Origin: JBJMLO01 sp045805265
GTDB lineage: Bacteria; Actinomycetota; UBA4738; JACQTL01
NCBI GenBank assembly: GCA_045805265.1
Contig: JBJMLO010000013.1
Span: forward strand, 310,001-374,000
Reading direction: 5' to 3'
Length of the DNA stretch: 64,000 bases
Below, piece after piece: positions 15,211-24,313 of the stretch. A program made the position numbers and the translations under genes. Each line of letters starts with the position of its first letter. Position 1 is the stretch's first letter. A model generated the notes under the pieces. The model saw only the letters and a program-made list of their open reading frames with translations. It was not told the DNA's origin and searched no databases.

Positions 15211-16776
15211 ATGGGGAGACCGACCCGGGTCGCGGCGGCCGGCGCCGTCCTGCTTTCCCTGGCTGGGTGCACCGGTGGCGCCTCTGGCCCCGACCGCGCT
15301 TTCTCGCCGAGCGCCGCGACGTCAGCGTCGGGCCGCTCCCAGGGGCCGGCGCCGGCTTCGTCGGGCGGGCCGGCGCTCGTCCAGTGCGAGGAGCGAGGGG
15401 ACCTGCGATGTGGGTCGGTCGACGTCCCCCTCGACCGGGCGAATCCCGACGGGCGGACGATCTCCATCGCCTTCTACGTCCACCGCCACACCGACACGGG
15501 GGCGCCGGCGGCCGAGCCCATCTTCGCCACGCCGGGCGGCCCGGGGTCGGGCGGCCTCGACGTGATGGAGATCGCGCTCACGATGGACACGATCGTCGAA
15601 CGACACGACATCGTCGCGATCGACCCCCGGGGGACCGGTCGGTCCGGGGCCATCGACTGCCCGGACCTGCAGGACGGGTGGGCCACCGACCACGAGCTGC
15701 AGGTCGCCGTCGCGGCGTGCGGCGAGCAGCTCGGCGACGACGCCGACCGCTACGGAGCCGGCGACGTCGCGATGGACGTCGAGGCGGTCCGCCGCGCGCT
15801 CGGGTACGACCGGATCGACTACTACGCGTTCTCGTACGGGACCGTGCCGGAGCAGGCCTACGCGGCGCGGTTCCCGGAGCACCTCCACGCGCTCGTGTTC
15901 GACGCCGGGCTGGCCGTGACCGATCCGGCGCACATGTGGGCCTGGAGCATCGGCGTGCCCGGTGCGCTGGTGCGGGAGGTCGCGCTCATGTGCAGCCGGG
16001 CGCCCGCATGCCGCGTCCGGGACCCGGCGCCGATCCTGCGGTGGTTGGTGCACCGGGTCGCCGCCCGTCCCGTTCGGGGCCGGGTCGAGCGGCCGGGCGG
16101 CGTCCCCCTGGCCGTCCGCGTCGACGAGGCCGAGGTGGCGAACCTCCTGCGGTCGACCGGAACCTGCGTCGTGTGCGGGCAGGTCGATCCGGCCGCGCTG
16201 GTGAATGCGGTGGCCTCGCTCCAAAGGGGCGACCCGGAGCCGCTCCTTCGGCTCGCCGACCTCCACCCGACAGGGACCGGCGGCCAGGCCCCGGACCCGA
16301 GCGTCTTCTCGGGGGGCGACAACATCGCCGCCCTGTGCAACGACCAGGACTTCGTGTGGAACCGGACGGATCCGATCGCGGTGCGCCGGCGAAAGTTCGA
16401 TGCCGCCCTGGCCGGCCTCCCGAAGCGCGCGTACGCGCCCTTCTCCGTCCGGGGATGGATCGACTACGCCCGGCCGGACGGGTGCCTGGCGTGGCCGGCG
16501 CCCGACCGCTTCGAGCCCGCCGTGCCGCCGGACGCGGCCTTCCCCGACGTGCCCACTCTGATCCTCGCGGGCGACAGCGACACGATCGTCCCGCCGGAGG
16601 TGGTCCGGACGCTCCACGACGAGCTCCCCCACGCCAACTTCGTCACGGTGGCCGGCGCCGCACACCCCGTGACCGCGCCGGCCTGGGGCCACTGCGCGAC
16701 GGACCTGGTCCGCCAGCTGCTCGACACGCTGAACGTGAGCGACGCCTCCTGCGCCGGGAACGCCGCGTCGCCGTGA
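15211..16776 (+). CDS. TAP-like alpha/beta hydrolase lipoprotein
   Basis: A 521-residue secreted hydrolase similar to the actinobacterial tripeptidyl-aminopeptidase (TAP/SCO7095-like) family. A lipoprotein signal peptide ends in LAGC, followed by a Ser/Ala-rich linker. The catalytic triad is readable: the nucleophile serine in YAFSYGT, the aspartate in LILAGDSDTIVPP and the histidine in GAAHPVTAP; the oxyanion segment ATPGGPGSGG is also present. Cysteines are frequent, as expected for an extracytoplasmic enzyme. Such proteins remove short peptides from the N-terminus of substrates at the cell surface. ATG 15211 follows GAGAGGAG. Longer upstream frames carry no signal peptide and are rejected. 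Confidence 0.9.
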   Translation: MGRPTRVAAAGAVLLSLAGCTGGASGPDRAFSPSAATSASGRSQGPAPASSGGPALVQCEERGDLRCGSVDVPLDRANPDGRTISIAFYVHRHTDTGAPAAEPIFATPGGPGSGGLDVMEIALTMDTIVERHDIVAIDPRGTGRSGAIDCPDLQDGWATDHELQVAVAACGEQLGDDADRYGAGDVAMDVEAVRRALGYDRIDYYAFSYGTVPEQAYAARFPEHLHALVFDAGLAVTDPAHMWAWSIGVPGALVREVALMCSRAPACRVRDPAPILRWLVHRVAARPVRGRVERPGGVPLAVRVDEAEVANLLRSTGTCVVCGQVDPAALVNAVASLQRGDPEPLLRLADLHPTGTGGQAPDPSVFSGGDNIAALCNDQDFVWNRTDPIAVRRRKFDAALAGLPKRAYAPFSVRGWIDYARPDGCLAWPAPDRFEPAVPPDAAFPDVPTLILAGDSDTIVPPEVVRTLHDELPHANFVTVAGAAHPVTAPAWGHCATDLVRQLLDTLNVSDASCAGNAASP

Positions 16777-16803
16777 TCCAACGGCTCGAAGGGACAAGCG
16801 GAG

Positions 16804-17099
16804 CCTGGCGCTCACGCATCGACGGGTGTGTTCGAGTTCGTCACCGAGGGCCGGCGGGACGGGAAGCCCGGGAGCCGGCCCTGGCTGTTCACGGCGGTGC
16901 ACCGGTACGGGATCGCTCCGGAGCCCGGCGGGTGCCGGGTGACCTACACGCAGGAGCTCACGCGTCTGTCGGGGGCCCCGAAGCCCCTGTTCGCCCGAGG
17001 CGTCAACCGGCTCGTGTTCCGCGTCAGCGCCAAGTACATGCGGCGCGGCTTCGACGGGCTCCTGGCCCTGGCGGAGGAGCAATCCGGAGGCTTGAGCAC
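16804..17099 (+). pseudogene. 5'-truncated SRPBCC/START-like protein remnant
   Basis: In the frame running from the preceding TGA to the next gene, about 85 residues read like the C-terminal half of an SRPBCC (polyketide-cyclase/START-like) protein: a strand with RPWLFTAVHRYGI, then GGCRVTYTQELTRLSG and a final amphipathic helix with KYMRRGFDGLLALAEE. The first half of the domain, a ribosome site and a plausible start are missing, and no in-frame stop separates it from the cupin-like gene. I read it as a decayed fragment whose tail runs into non-coding sequence. A real short protein from GTG 16828 cannot be excluded. Confidence 0.55.
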
Positions 17100-17166
17100 G
17101 AGACGGACGATGCAACCCGGCGATCGGTGCCGCGATCGATTCGAAGAACGAAGAAGGAGGGGAACG

Positions 17167-17559
17167 ATGGGTACGGGCGCCAGGCTCAACAAAGAGGCTG
17201 CTCCGCAGGTCGAGAGCATGCCCGGGTTCGAAGGCCGATACGCGCGAGAGGACGGGTACGTCCTGGGCTTCGAGTCATTCGACCAGGCCGGGGACTTCAC
17301 GCCCATGTACCGCGGCCTGCCCGACGACCGGTGCCAGAGCCACCACTGGGGCTACGTCATCACGGGGCGAATGATCATGCATCGCCCCGAGGGCGACATC
17401 GTCGCGGAGGAGGGCGAGGCGTACTACGTCGGCCCCGGACACACCGGAGAAGCCGGCCTCCCCGGCACCCATGTCATCGAATTCAGTCCAGCCGCCGAAT
17501 ACGACGAGACCATGGCGGTCGTGTCGAGGAACCTGGAGGCTGCGGCCGGCGGCGAGTGA
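17167..17559 (+). CDS. Cupin-like small protein
   Basis: A 130-residue cytoplasmic protein. ATG 17167 is chosen because GAAGGAGGGG lies just upstream, although the frame stays open to 16,828 through a gene remnant. The centre (HHWGYVITGRMIMHRPEG, then EEGEAYYVGPGHTGEA and THVIEFSP) has the two beta-hairpin motifs of a cupin: an H-H-x-G type first motif and a G-x-x-Y-Y-V-x-P-G-H second motif. Cupins of this size bind a metal or small ligand, and some act as enzymes. I cannot name a substrate. It converges on the lipoprotein gene 30 nt away. Confidence 0.75.
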   Translation: MGTGARLNKEAAPQVESMPGFEGRYAREDGYVLGFESFDQAGDFTPMYRGLPDDRCQSHHWGYVITGRMIMHRPEGDIVAEEGEAYYVGPGHTGEAGLPGTHVIEFSPAAEYDETMAVVSRNLEAAAGGE

Positions 17560-17588
17560 TTGCCGCTGCGGCCGGCGCGCACCAGCGA

Positions 17589-18341
17589 TCAGCGCGAGCC
17601 CGCCCGCTGGACCAGCAGCGAGAATAGGCGCAGGGCGTCGGACTCCGGGAACGGCTGCCCGGTCCCGAACGTGGTCAAGGAGACCTCGACGTTCCCGACC
17701 GCGAAACCTCGGAGGTCCGAGAAGAGCGGGGTCGACTGGCCGGCCCGCGTGATGGTCAGGGTGATCCGAAAGCCGAACGCTGCGTCCGTCCCGGGTGCCG
17801 GGCTGGAGATCCGGTCGACCCGGAGGCCGGAGACCTTCACGCCGCCCAGTTGCTGGGCGAGCTCCTGACCGATCAGCCGCCGGAAGCACGACTCGGCACG
17901 GCCGCTGCGGAGCGAGGCCACGTCTCGGGCGACGTCGCTCGTCGAGGGCATGACCGTGACGTCGGAATCGACGAGCAGGGTCCCGTTGCCCTTGCTGAAG
18001 TCCGGCGAGTAGACGTCGGCGAGGGCTGCGCTCGGTGGGGTCCCCCCCGCGCAGCGGGCCAGGCGATCGCTGTTCCGGCGGTCCGCCGCACTCACCTGAT
18101 GCGGGGTGCCGGTGAAACCGGGCATGTCGGCGGCCGTGAGGTTGATCGCGGCCGCCACGGCGCCGGGTCCCGACGAAACGGCGCTCGGGGGCACGCCGGA
18201 GGAACCGCCGCTCGAGCCCACCGGGGACTGGACCGAGGGCGCCGGCGTGGGTGGACTGGAGCCCCCGCTGCACGCCGCGGCCAGCGCCGCGGCCATGACC
18301 GCGAGAACGATCGCGCCGACTCGCCGGAGGGATCGGGCCAT
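17589..18341 (-). CDS. Putative lipoprotein of unknown function
   Basis: A 250-residue precursor with a lipoprotein signal (basic start, hydrophobic core, lipobox LAAAC at about residues 20-24) followed by a Ser/Pro/Gly linker. The mature domain has two cysteines (LARCAGG and ESCFRRL) and ends in a beta-rich segment (FRITLTITRAG, then VEVSLTTFGT). It resembles the many small actinobacterial lipoproteins that carry a sensor or PknH-extracellular-like domain, but no named family is clear. A weak AGGATCGAGG precedes ATG 18341. It faces the cyclase/ATPase gene across a 176-nt divergent region, so a shared regulatory zone is possible. Confidence 0.75.
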   Translation of the reverse strand: MARSLRRVGAIVLAVMAAALAAACSGGSSPPTPAPSVQSPVGSSGGSSGVPPSAVSSGPGAVAAAINLTAADMPGFTGTPHQVSAADRRNSDRLARCAGGTPPSAALADVYSPDFSKGNGTLLVDSDVTVMPSTSDVARDVASLRSGRAESCFRRLIGQELAQQLGGVKVSGLRVDRISSPAPGTDAAFGFRITLTITRAGQSTPLFSDLRGFAVGNVEVSLTTFGTGQPFPESDALRLFSLLVQRAGSR

Positions 18342-18517
18342 GCCTCGATCCTGTCACCGTGGACGGCGGGCATCAACGTCCGCGGCGGATCCCCCGGCTG
18401 CGTGCCCCTCGTCGGGCGGCGCCGGCTCGCTCGGCCGCCGGGTTGGGCCGGCGGACACGCGCCGACCGGGGCCGCCATCGCAGCGGCGAGGCGGCTCACG
18501 TACGCTTCGGAGCCATC

Positions 18518-21142
18518 GTGACGGACATCTCGCGACTTCCGACGGGAACGGTCACGTTCCTCTTCACGGACATCGAGGGTTCCACGCGTCTCGTCCAGAG
18601 TCTCGGCCCGAAGTGGCAGGCCGTGCTCGAGGAGCACAACCGCCTGATGCGGGAGGCGATCCGGGGCGTCGGAGGGGTCGACCTCCGGACCGAAGGCGAC
18701 GCGGTCTTCGCCGTCTTCGAGAGCGCGCAGGCGGCGGTCTCCGCCGCGGTTGCCGCGCAGCGCGCCATCGCCTCGGCGCCGTGGCCGGAACCCATCCGCG
18801 TCCGGATGGGACTCCACACCGGCGAGGGCGAGCCTGGAGGCGACGAGTACGTGGGCCTCGATGTCCATCGGGCCGCCCGGATTGCCGCCGCGGGTCATGG
18901 CGGGCAGGTCCTGCTCTCCGGAGCCACGAAGGCCCTGGTGGAGCGTGCCCTCCCCGAGGGGGTGACCGTGCGGTCGCTGGGCCGCCACTGCCTGAAGGAC
19001 CTCCCCCACTCGGAGGTGCTGCACCAGCTGGTGATCGAGGGACTTCCCTCCGAGTTCCCCGCGCCGAAGACTCTCGAAGTGCCCACCAACCTCCCGGTTC
19101 CCCTCACCAGCTTCGTCGGCCGGGATCGGGAGCTGGCCAGGATCCGGGATCTGCTGGAGCGGACCCGCCTCCTCACGCTCACCGGGCCGGGCGGATGCGG
19201 GAAGACTCGGCTGGCCATCGAGGGCGCCGCAGGGTTGCTGCCCTCGTTCGCGGACGGGATCTTCTTCGTGGAGCTCGCTCCGATCGCCGACCCCGGGTTG
19301 GTCCCCTCGACCATCGCCGTCGCCCTGGGGGTCCGGGAGCAGCCGGGCCGCCCGATCACGGAGTCGCTCGTGCACGCCCTCCGCGACAACGAGCGACTCC
19401 TCGTGCTCGACAACTTCGAGCAGGTCCTCGGTGCGGCCCCCCTGGTCGCCGAACTCCTCGCCGCCTCGCCCCGGCTGAAGGCTCTGGTCACCAGCCGGGC
19501 GGCGCTGCACCTCAGCGGCGAGCAGGAGTTCCCCGTCCCGCCCCTCCGGATGCCCGAAGCCGCGGATCAGCGACCGGCCGAGGCCCTTGTGGAGTTCGAG
19601 GCGGTCGCGCTGTTCGCCCAGCGCGCGGCTGCCGTGGCCCCGGACTTCGCCGTCACGGACGGCAACGCCGCCGCCGTGGCCGAGATCTGCGCCCGCCTCG
19701 ACGGCCTGCCGCTGGCCATCGAGCTGGCCGCCTCCCGCATCAAGCTGCTCTCGCCGCAGGCCATGCTGGAACGGCTCCAGCATCGGCTGGCGCTCCTGAC
19801 CGGCGGGCCTCGAGACCACCCGGCTCGACAGCGGACGCTTCGGGAGGCGATCGCATGGAGCTATGACCTCCTCGAGCCCGCCGAGCAGCAGCTGTTCTCG
19901 CGCCTGGCGACGTTCGTCGGGGGATGGACGATCGAGGCCGCCGAAGCGGTGGCCGACCCTCAGGGAGAGCTGGGCGTCGACCTGTTGGACGCTCTGGGTT
20001 CCCTGGTGGACAAGAGCCTGATCCGGAACGAGGACGACCAGGGCGAACTTCGGTTCGGCATGCTGGAGACGATCCGGGAGTTCGGGACGGACGTCCTCGA
20101 GGAGACCGGGGAGGCGGACGGGGTCCGGCGACGTCACGCGTCGTACTTCCTGGCGATGGCCGAGGAGGCCGAACCCGAATTGACTGGGAGGGACCAGGGG
20201 TGGCCCGACCGGCTCGAGCGGGAGCACGACAACATCCGGGCGGCGTTGCGGTGGTCGATCGACACCGGCGAGGCCGAGACCGGGCTGCGGATGGCCGGGC
20301 CCCTGTGGCGGTTCTGGCTGGTTCGTGACCACCTGGCCGAGGGGCGGGCGTGGACGGAGGAGCTCCTAGCGCTCCCGGCCGCCGCGGCCCGGACGGTGGG
20401 GCGGGCCAGGGCCCTCTCGGCGGCGGGGAGCCTCGCCTACTGGCTGCGCGATGCCGAATCAGTTCGAGGGTCGTACGAGGAGAGCCTGGCGATCTCCCGC
20501 GAGCTGGGCGACCGCCGCGGCGAGGCCGGAGGCGCGTTCAACCTGGCCTTCGCGCACGAGCTCGCCGGCGATCACCGAGGGGCCGGAGAGCTCCATCGCC
20601 TGGCCGCGGACATCTACCGGGAGCTGGGAGACGAGGTCCGTCTCGCGTTCGCCACCGCGGCCCTGGCCATGACCACCTTCCATCAGGGAGATGTTCAGGC
20701 CGCCTCCGCGCTGATCGGTGAGGCCCGGCGCACGTTGCGCAGGGTCGGAGATCTCTGGGGCATCGTGCAGACCGCGGGCCTGGAGGCCACCCTGGCCCTG
20801 AGGGAGGGCGACCTCGAACGCGCCCGCGCGGCCGCCATCGAGTCGTTGGACGCGAACGTGACGATGGGGCACACCCTGGGGGTCGCCGTGTCGATTCAGG
20901 CCCTGGCGCTGCTGGCGATCCAGGAGGGGAGGCCCGAGGTCGGCGTCCGGCTGGCCGGAGCCGTGGATCGGGTCAGGGAGGCGGCCGCCGGCGAGGCCCC
21001 GCCAGCCCTCGTCGGCCTGCAGGATCCTCGCGAGGCGGCCCGCGATGCCCTCACCGAGGACAGAATTGCCGCGCTGATCGAGGAAGGGAGAGCCATGAGC
21101 CTCGACGAGGCCACCGCGTTGGCCCGCCGAGACGCGGAATGA
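18518..21142 (+). CDS. Cyclase-domain / AAA ATPase / TPR signalling protein
   Basis: An 874-residue cytoplasmic fusion. Residues about 8-165 are a class III nucleotide-cyclase domain (FLFTDIEGSTRL metal site; EGDAVFAVF second metal Asp). In the DVHRAARI segment the usual transition-state Asn is a His, so classical cyclase activity is doubtful. Residues about 200-480 form a STAND-type ATPase (FVGRDREL, Walker A GPGGCGKT near 223, LVLDNFEQV). The rest is helical TPR-like repeat. Unlike LuxR relatives, there is no C-terminal HTH. GTG 18518 follows GGAG at proper spacing and a TACGCT -10 box. Probably a sensory switch protein; its signal is unknown. Confidence 0.85.
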   Translation: MTDISRLPTGTVTFLFTDIEGSTRLVQSLGPKWQAVLEEHNRLMREAIRGVGGVDLRTEGDAVFAVFESAQAAVSAAVAAQRAIASAPWPEPIRVRMGLHTGEGEPGGDEYVGLDVHRAARIAAAGHGGQVLLSGATKALVERALPEGVTVRSLGRHCLKDLPHSEVLHQLVIEGLPSEFPAPKTLEVPTNLPVPLTSFVGRDRELARIRDLLERTRLLTLTGPGGCGKTRLAIEGAAGLLPSFADGIFFVELAPIADPGLVPSTIAVALGVREQPGRPITESLVHALRDNERLLVLDNFEQVLGAAPLVAELLAASPRLKALVTSRAALHLSGEQEFPVPPLRMPEAADQRPAEALVEFEAVALFAQRAAAVAPDFAVTDGNAAAVAEICARLDGLPLAIELAASRIKLLSPQAMLERLQHRLALLTGGPRDHPARQRTLREAIAWSYDLLEPAEQQLFSRLATFVGGWTIEAAEAVADPQGELGVDLLDALGSLVDKSLIRNEDDQGELRFGMLETIREFGTDVLEETGEADGVRRRHASYFLAMAEEAEPELTGRDQGWPDRLEREHDNIRAALRWSIDTGEAETGLRMAGPLWRFWLVRDHLAEGRAWTEELLALPAAAARTVGRARALSAAGSLAYWLRDAESVRGSYEESLAISRELGDRRGEAGGAFNLAFAHELAGDHRGAGELHRLAADIYRELGDEVRLAFATAALAMTTFHQGDVQAASALIGEARRTLRRVGDLWGIVQTAGLEATLALREGDLERARAAAIESLDANVTMGHTLGVAVSIQALALLAIQEGRPEVGVRLAGAVDRVREAAAGEAPPALVGLQDPREAARDALTEDRIAALIEEGRAMSLDEATALARRDAE

Positions 21143-21195
21143 ATACTGTGAAGTCCTCAGACGCAGAGTTGCGGCGAATTCCGTTCGTTCGTTCG

Positions 21196-21279
21196 TGCCC
21201 GGGGTGGGAGTCGAACCCACATGCCCTTGTGGGGCCGGCGCTTTTAAGGCGCCTTCGTCTACCGTTCCGACACCCGGGC
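21196..21279 (-). tRNA. tRNA-Leu (anticodon UAA)
   Basis: On the minus strand a complete 84-nt cloverleaf can be folded. The acceptor stem is GCCCGGG (21,279-21,273) with CCCGGGC. The anticodon stem GGCGC/GCGCC encloses loop CTTAAAA, so the anticodon is TAA. There is a long class II variable arm as expected for leucine tRNA, and a T arm GTGGG-TTCGACT-CCCAC. Discriminator base is A, and CCA is not encoded. It reads the UUA codon, very rare in this G+C-rich sequence. It lies just beyond the 3' end of the polysaccharide cluster. Confidence 0.95.
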
Positions 21280-21380
21280 GACTCCCGATTCTAGGGTTCG
21301 AAGAGCCGTCGTCGACGACCACCACTGGGCGCGGTCACCTCGATCGATCCCCGACGACGGCGCAACTGTCGGTCGATGGG

Positions 21381-22334
21381 TCATCGGCCGCGGCGTTTCG
21401 CGAACCACTCCACAGTCTGGCGCAGCCCCTCGGAGAACGACCACCGCGGCCGGTACCCCAGCACCTCATTCGCCGCGGTGATGTCGGCCTCCGAGTCGCG
21501 GATCTCGCCCGGCCTCGGCGGCGCGGGCGTGGGTTCCGGCTGCCGGACGCCCGGGACCAGCGAGCGGATCCGGGCCAGCAGCTCGTTCACCGGGTGGCGC
21601 TCGTTGCCGGCCACGTTGAACACGCGGCCCCAGGCCGCCTCGGGAGCCTCGGCGGCGAGCAGGTTGGCCTGCACGACGTCACCGACGAAGGTGAAGTCCC
21701 TCGACTGCTCGCCGTCGCCGTAGACGGTCACCGGGGCGCCGGCCAGCGCCGCCGCCGTGAACCGGGGCACGACCGCCGAGTACTCCGACGCAGGGTCCTG
21801 CCACGGGCCGAACACGTTGAAGTACCGCAGCGCGACGGTGGGCAGGCCGTAGCTCGCGTGGAACCCGGCCAGGTAGTGTTCCCCGGCGAGCTTCGACGCC
21901 GCGTACGGCGAGATGGGGCCGGGCCGGTCGGCCTCCGTCACGGGGAGGCGCTCGGCGTTGCCGTACACGGAGGACGACGACGCGTACACGACCCGTTCCG
22001 CCCCCGCGCCCCGGGCCGCGACGAGGACGTTCAGGGTCCCGGTCACGTTGGCCTCGTGCGAGGCGAGCGGCGCCGCGAGGGACCGGGCCACCGACGGGAC
22101 GGCCGCCTCGTGGAACGCCCGCGACACGCCCTCCATCGCCCGGATCACCGTCGCCAGGTGGCGGACGTCGCCCTCGATGATCTCGACGTCGTCCGCGACG
22201 TCGTCGAGGTTCTCCCGCCGGCCCGTGGAGAGGTTGTCCAGGACCCGCACCCGGAACCCCCGCGCCAGCAGCTCGCGGGCCAGGTTCGAGCCGATGAACC
22301 CGGCTCCCCCCGTGACCAGGCAGCGTTCTGTCAC
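21381..22334 (-). CDS. NAD-dependent sugar epimerase (UDP-glucose/GlcNAc 4-epimerase-like SDR)
   Basis: A 317-residue extended SDR enzyme acting on nucleotide sugars in the cytoplasm. It has the NAD motif TGGAGFIGSNLA, the active-site serines in ASSSSVYG and the catalytic SPYAASK (Tyr-x-x-x-Lys). The R-Y-F-N-V-F-G-P segment is typical of GalE/WbpP-like epimerases. GTG 22334 overlaps the FlaA1-type dehydratase stop as GTGA, and it is the last gene of a four-gene minus-strand unit with the sulfatase, aminotransferase and dehydratase. C4-epimerisation of a UDP-HexNAc for the surface polysaccharide is the likeliest role; other sugar epimerases cannot be excluded. Confidence 0.88.
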   Translation of the reverse strand: MTERCLVTGGAGFIGSNLARELLARGFRVRVLDNLSTGRRENLDDVADDVEIIEGDVRHLATVIRAMEGVSRAFHEAAVPSVARSLAAPLASHEANVTGTLNVLVAARGAGAERVVYASSSSVYGNAERLPVTEADRPGPISPYAASKLAGEHYLAGFHASYGLPTVALRYFNVFGPWQDPASEYSAVVPRFTAAALAGAPVTVYGDGEQSRDFTFVGDVVQANLLAAEAPEAAWGRVFNVAGNERHPVNELLARIRSLVPGVRQPEPTPAPPRPGEIRDSEADITAANEVLGYRPRWSFSEGLRQTVEWFAKRRGR

Positions 22335-24313
22335 GGGACGGCCGGCGAGCTCGAGAGGCCGCCCGGCCCCTCGAGGAGCTCGGCCAGGGTCTCGTCGCTC
22401 TCGCCGCCGGGGACCGGATGGTAGGTGGCCACCAGGTCCTCCAGCAGCGCGCGGATCCGTCCCGGGTCGCCGTCGGCGGCCGCCTCGGCCAGGAGGCCCA
22501 CCCCACGTTCCAACGAATCGGGGTCGGGCTCCCGTCCCAGGTTCGCCACGAAGATCTTCTCCACGCTGGTGGCCTCGGTGCCCTCCTCGGCCAGCAGGAT
22601 CTCCTCCTTCAGCTTCTCGCCGGGGCGGATGCCGGTGAACTGGATGGGCACGTCCACGTCGGGCTCCAGGCCGGACAGCCGGATCAGCGCCTCCACCAGC
22701 TCCATGACCAGCACCGGCTCCCCCATGTCCAGGACGAAGACCTCGCCGCCGGCACCCAGCGTGGAGGCCTTGAGGATCAGGCGGACGGCCTCGGGGATGG
22801 TCATGAAGTACCGCTCCATCTGGGGATCCGTCACGGTGATCGGCCCGCCCCGCCGGATCTGCTCCTCGAGCAGCGGGATCAGCGAGCCGCGCGACCCCAG
22901 CACGTTCCCGAACCGCACGGCCACGAAGCGAGTGGCGGTGGTCTCGTTCAGCCGGCGGACCACCATCTCGGCCACGCGCTTCGTCGCGCCCATCACCGAC
23001 GTCGGGTTGACCGCCTTGTCGGTCGAGATCTGCACGAACATCTCGCAGCCGGCCTCGGCCGCCACCTCGGCCAGGACCTTCGTCCCCAGCACGTTGACCG
23101 TGATGGCCTCCTGGGGGTGCGCCTCCATCATCGGCACGTGCTTGTACGCGGCCGCGTGGAACACCACCTGGGGCCCGTACGTCCGGAACACCTGGTGCAT
23201 GCGGTCGCGGTCCCGGACGTCGGCCACAACGGGGAACACCGGGACGCGGGGAGCGAGGCGGCGGAGATCGATCTCCAGGCCGAACAGGCGGCTCTCGTCC
23301 TTCTCGAGCAGGATCATCCGGCCGGGCTCGACCGCGGCGATCTGGAGGGCCAGCTCCGCGCCGATCGAGCCGGCGGCGCCGGTGATCATCACCGTCCGCC
23401 CGTACAGGTACTCGCCGACGGAGCTCATGTCGAGCTCGGCGACCGGCCGCTTGAGCAGGTCCTCGACCTTCACGTCGCGGACGGAGGCCAGCGTGACGCG
23501 ACCGGCGAGCATGGCGGCGACGCCGGGGAGGATCTTCACCGATGGAACCCCGGCCTGCCGGGCCGCCACGACCACCTCGCGGATGACCGGGCCCGGCGCA
23601 CTTGGCATGGCCACGATCACCTCGTCGACCCGCTCGTCGCGCACGACCCGGGGGATCAGGCCCCGGCCGCCGAGCACCCGCACGCCATGCAGATAGGTCC
23701 CCTGCTTGAACGGTGAGTCGTCGATGACGCCGACGGGCCGGTAGCCGCTCACCCGGTCGTGGCCGATCTCGCGCAGCAGCTTCTCCCCGGCCCGCCCGCC
23801 GCCGACGATGAGCAGCCGGCGTCCCTCGCCGTTGCTGCCGAGCGTCACCACCTGATGGATGCGCTTCGCCATCCGGAGGCCGGCCACGCCGATCATCGAC
23901 AGCACGAAGTCGAGCACGAGGATCGAGCGGGGCAGCGACGGCACCCGCAGCGAGTCGTGGAGGAAGAACGCGGAGGTCCCGAACGCCGTCGTCCCGACCA
24001 GGGTGGCCAGGAAGGCCTGGATGACGTCCTTGGTGCTCACGAACCGCCAGGTCAGGTGGTACAGGCGGAATGCGGCGTTGGCCAGGACCTTCGGCCCGAT
24101 CGCGATCAGGAAGTAGACCGGGATGGCCCGCCGGTAGTCGTGGGGGATCTCCGCATCGAACCGGATGAGGAACGACGTCCACATCGACCCGGCGAAGATC
24201 AGCAGGTCCCCCGAGATGAAGAACAGCGTGCGCTTCGATCCGGTCGGCTGGAGCAGGGCCTGCAGGCGGCGGTGGCCGGCCCAGGGCGTGTCGCTCCTCC
24301 GCGGGGACGTCAC
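22331..24313 (-). CDS. Membrane nucleotide-sugar 4,6-dehydratase, FlaA1/PglF/CapD family
   Basis: A 660-residue two-part protein. The first 160 or so residues hold about four membrane helices. Residues about 165-300 are a CoA-binding-like Rossmann domain (RLLIVGGGRAGEKL), and from about 310 the SDR catalytic domain begins (TGAAGSIGAELA). The STDKAVNPTSVMGATKR segment has the Thr-Asp-Lys and Met-x-x-x-Lys arrangement of PglF/FlaA1 dehydratases, which convert UDP-GlcNAc to a 4-keto-6-deoxy sugar. GTG 24313 overlaps the aminotransferase stop and its own stop overlaps the epimerase start. With the adjacent DegT aminotransferase it would give a UDP-4-amino-4,6-dideoxy-HexNAc. Confidence 0.93.
   Translation of the reverse strand: MTSPRRSDTPWAGHRRLQALLQPTGSKRTLFFISGDLLIFAGSMWTSFLIRFDAEIPHDYRRAIPVYFLIAIGPKVLANAAFRLYHLTWRFVSTKDVIQAFLATLVGTTAFGTSAFFLHDSLRVPSLPRSILVLDFVLSMIGVAGLRMAKRIHQVVTLGSNGEGRRLLIVGGGRAGEKLLREIGHDRVSGYRPVGVIDDSPFKQGTYLHGVRVLGGRGLIPRVVRDERVDEVIVAMPSAPGPVIREVVVAARQAGVPSVKILPGVAAMLAGRVTLASVRDVKVEDLLKRPVAELDMSSVGEYLYGRTVMITGAAGSIGAELALQIAAVEPGRMILLEKDESRLFGLEIDLRRLAPRVPVFPVVADVRDRDRMHQVFRTYGPQVVFHAAAYKHVPMMEAHPQEAITVNVLGTKVLAEVAAEAGCEMFVQISTDKAVNPTSVMGATKRVAEMVVRRLNETTATRFVAVRFGNVLGSRGSLIPLLEEQIRRGGPITVTDPQMERYFMTIPEAVRLILKASTLGAGGEVFVLDMGEPVLVMELVEALIRLSGLEPDVDVPIQFTGIRPGEKLKEEILLAEEGTEATSVEKIFVANLGREPDPDSLERGVGLLAEAAADGDPGRIRALLEDLVATYHPVPGGESDETLAELLEGPGGLSSSPAVP

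Noticed and set aside
16828..17559. Single 243-residue gene covering the SRPBCC remnant and the cupin-like protein
   Set aside because: A near-ideal ribosome site sits at ATG 17167, the connecting stretch reads like non-coding DNA, and the SRPBCC part lacks its first half. Kept as remnant plus separate gene.
21196..21279. tRNA-Leu as attachment site of an integrated element
   Set aside because: No integrase gene and no second copy of the tRNA 3' end noticed in the window; flanking genes are of ordinary composition.
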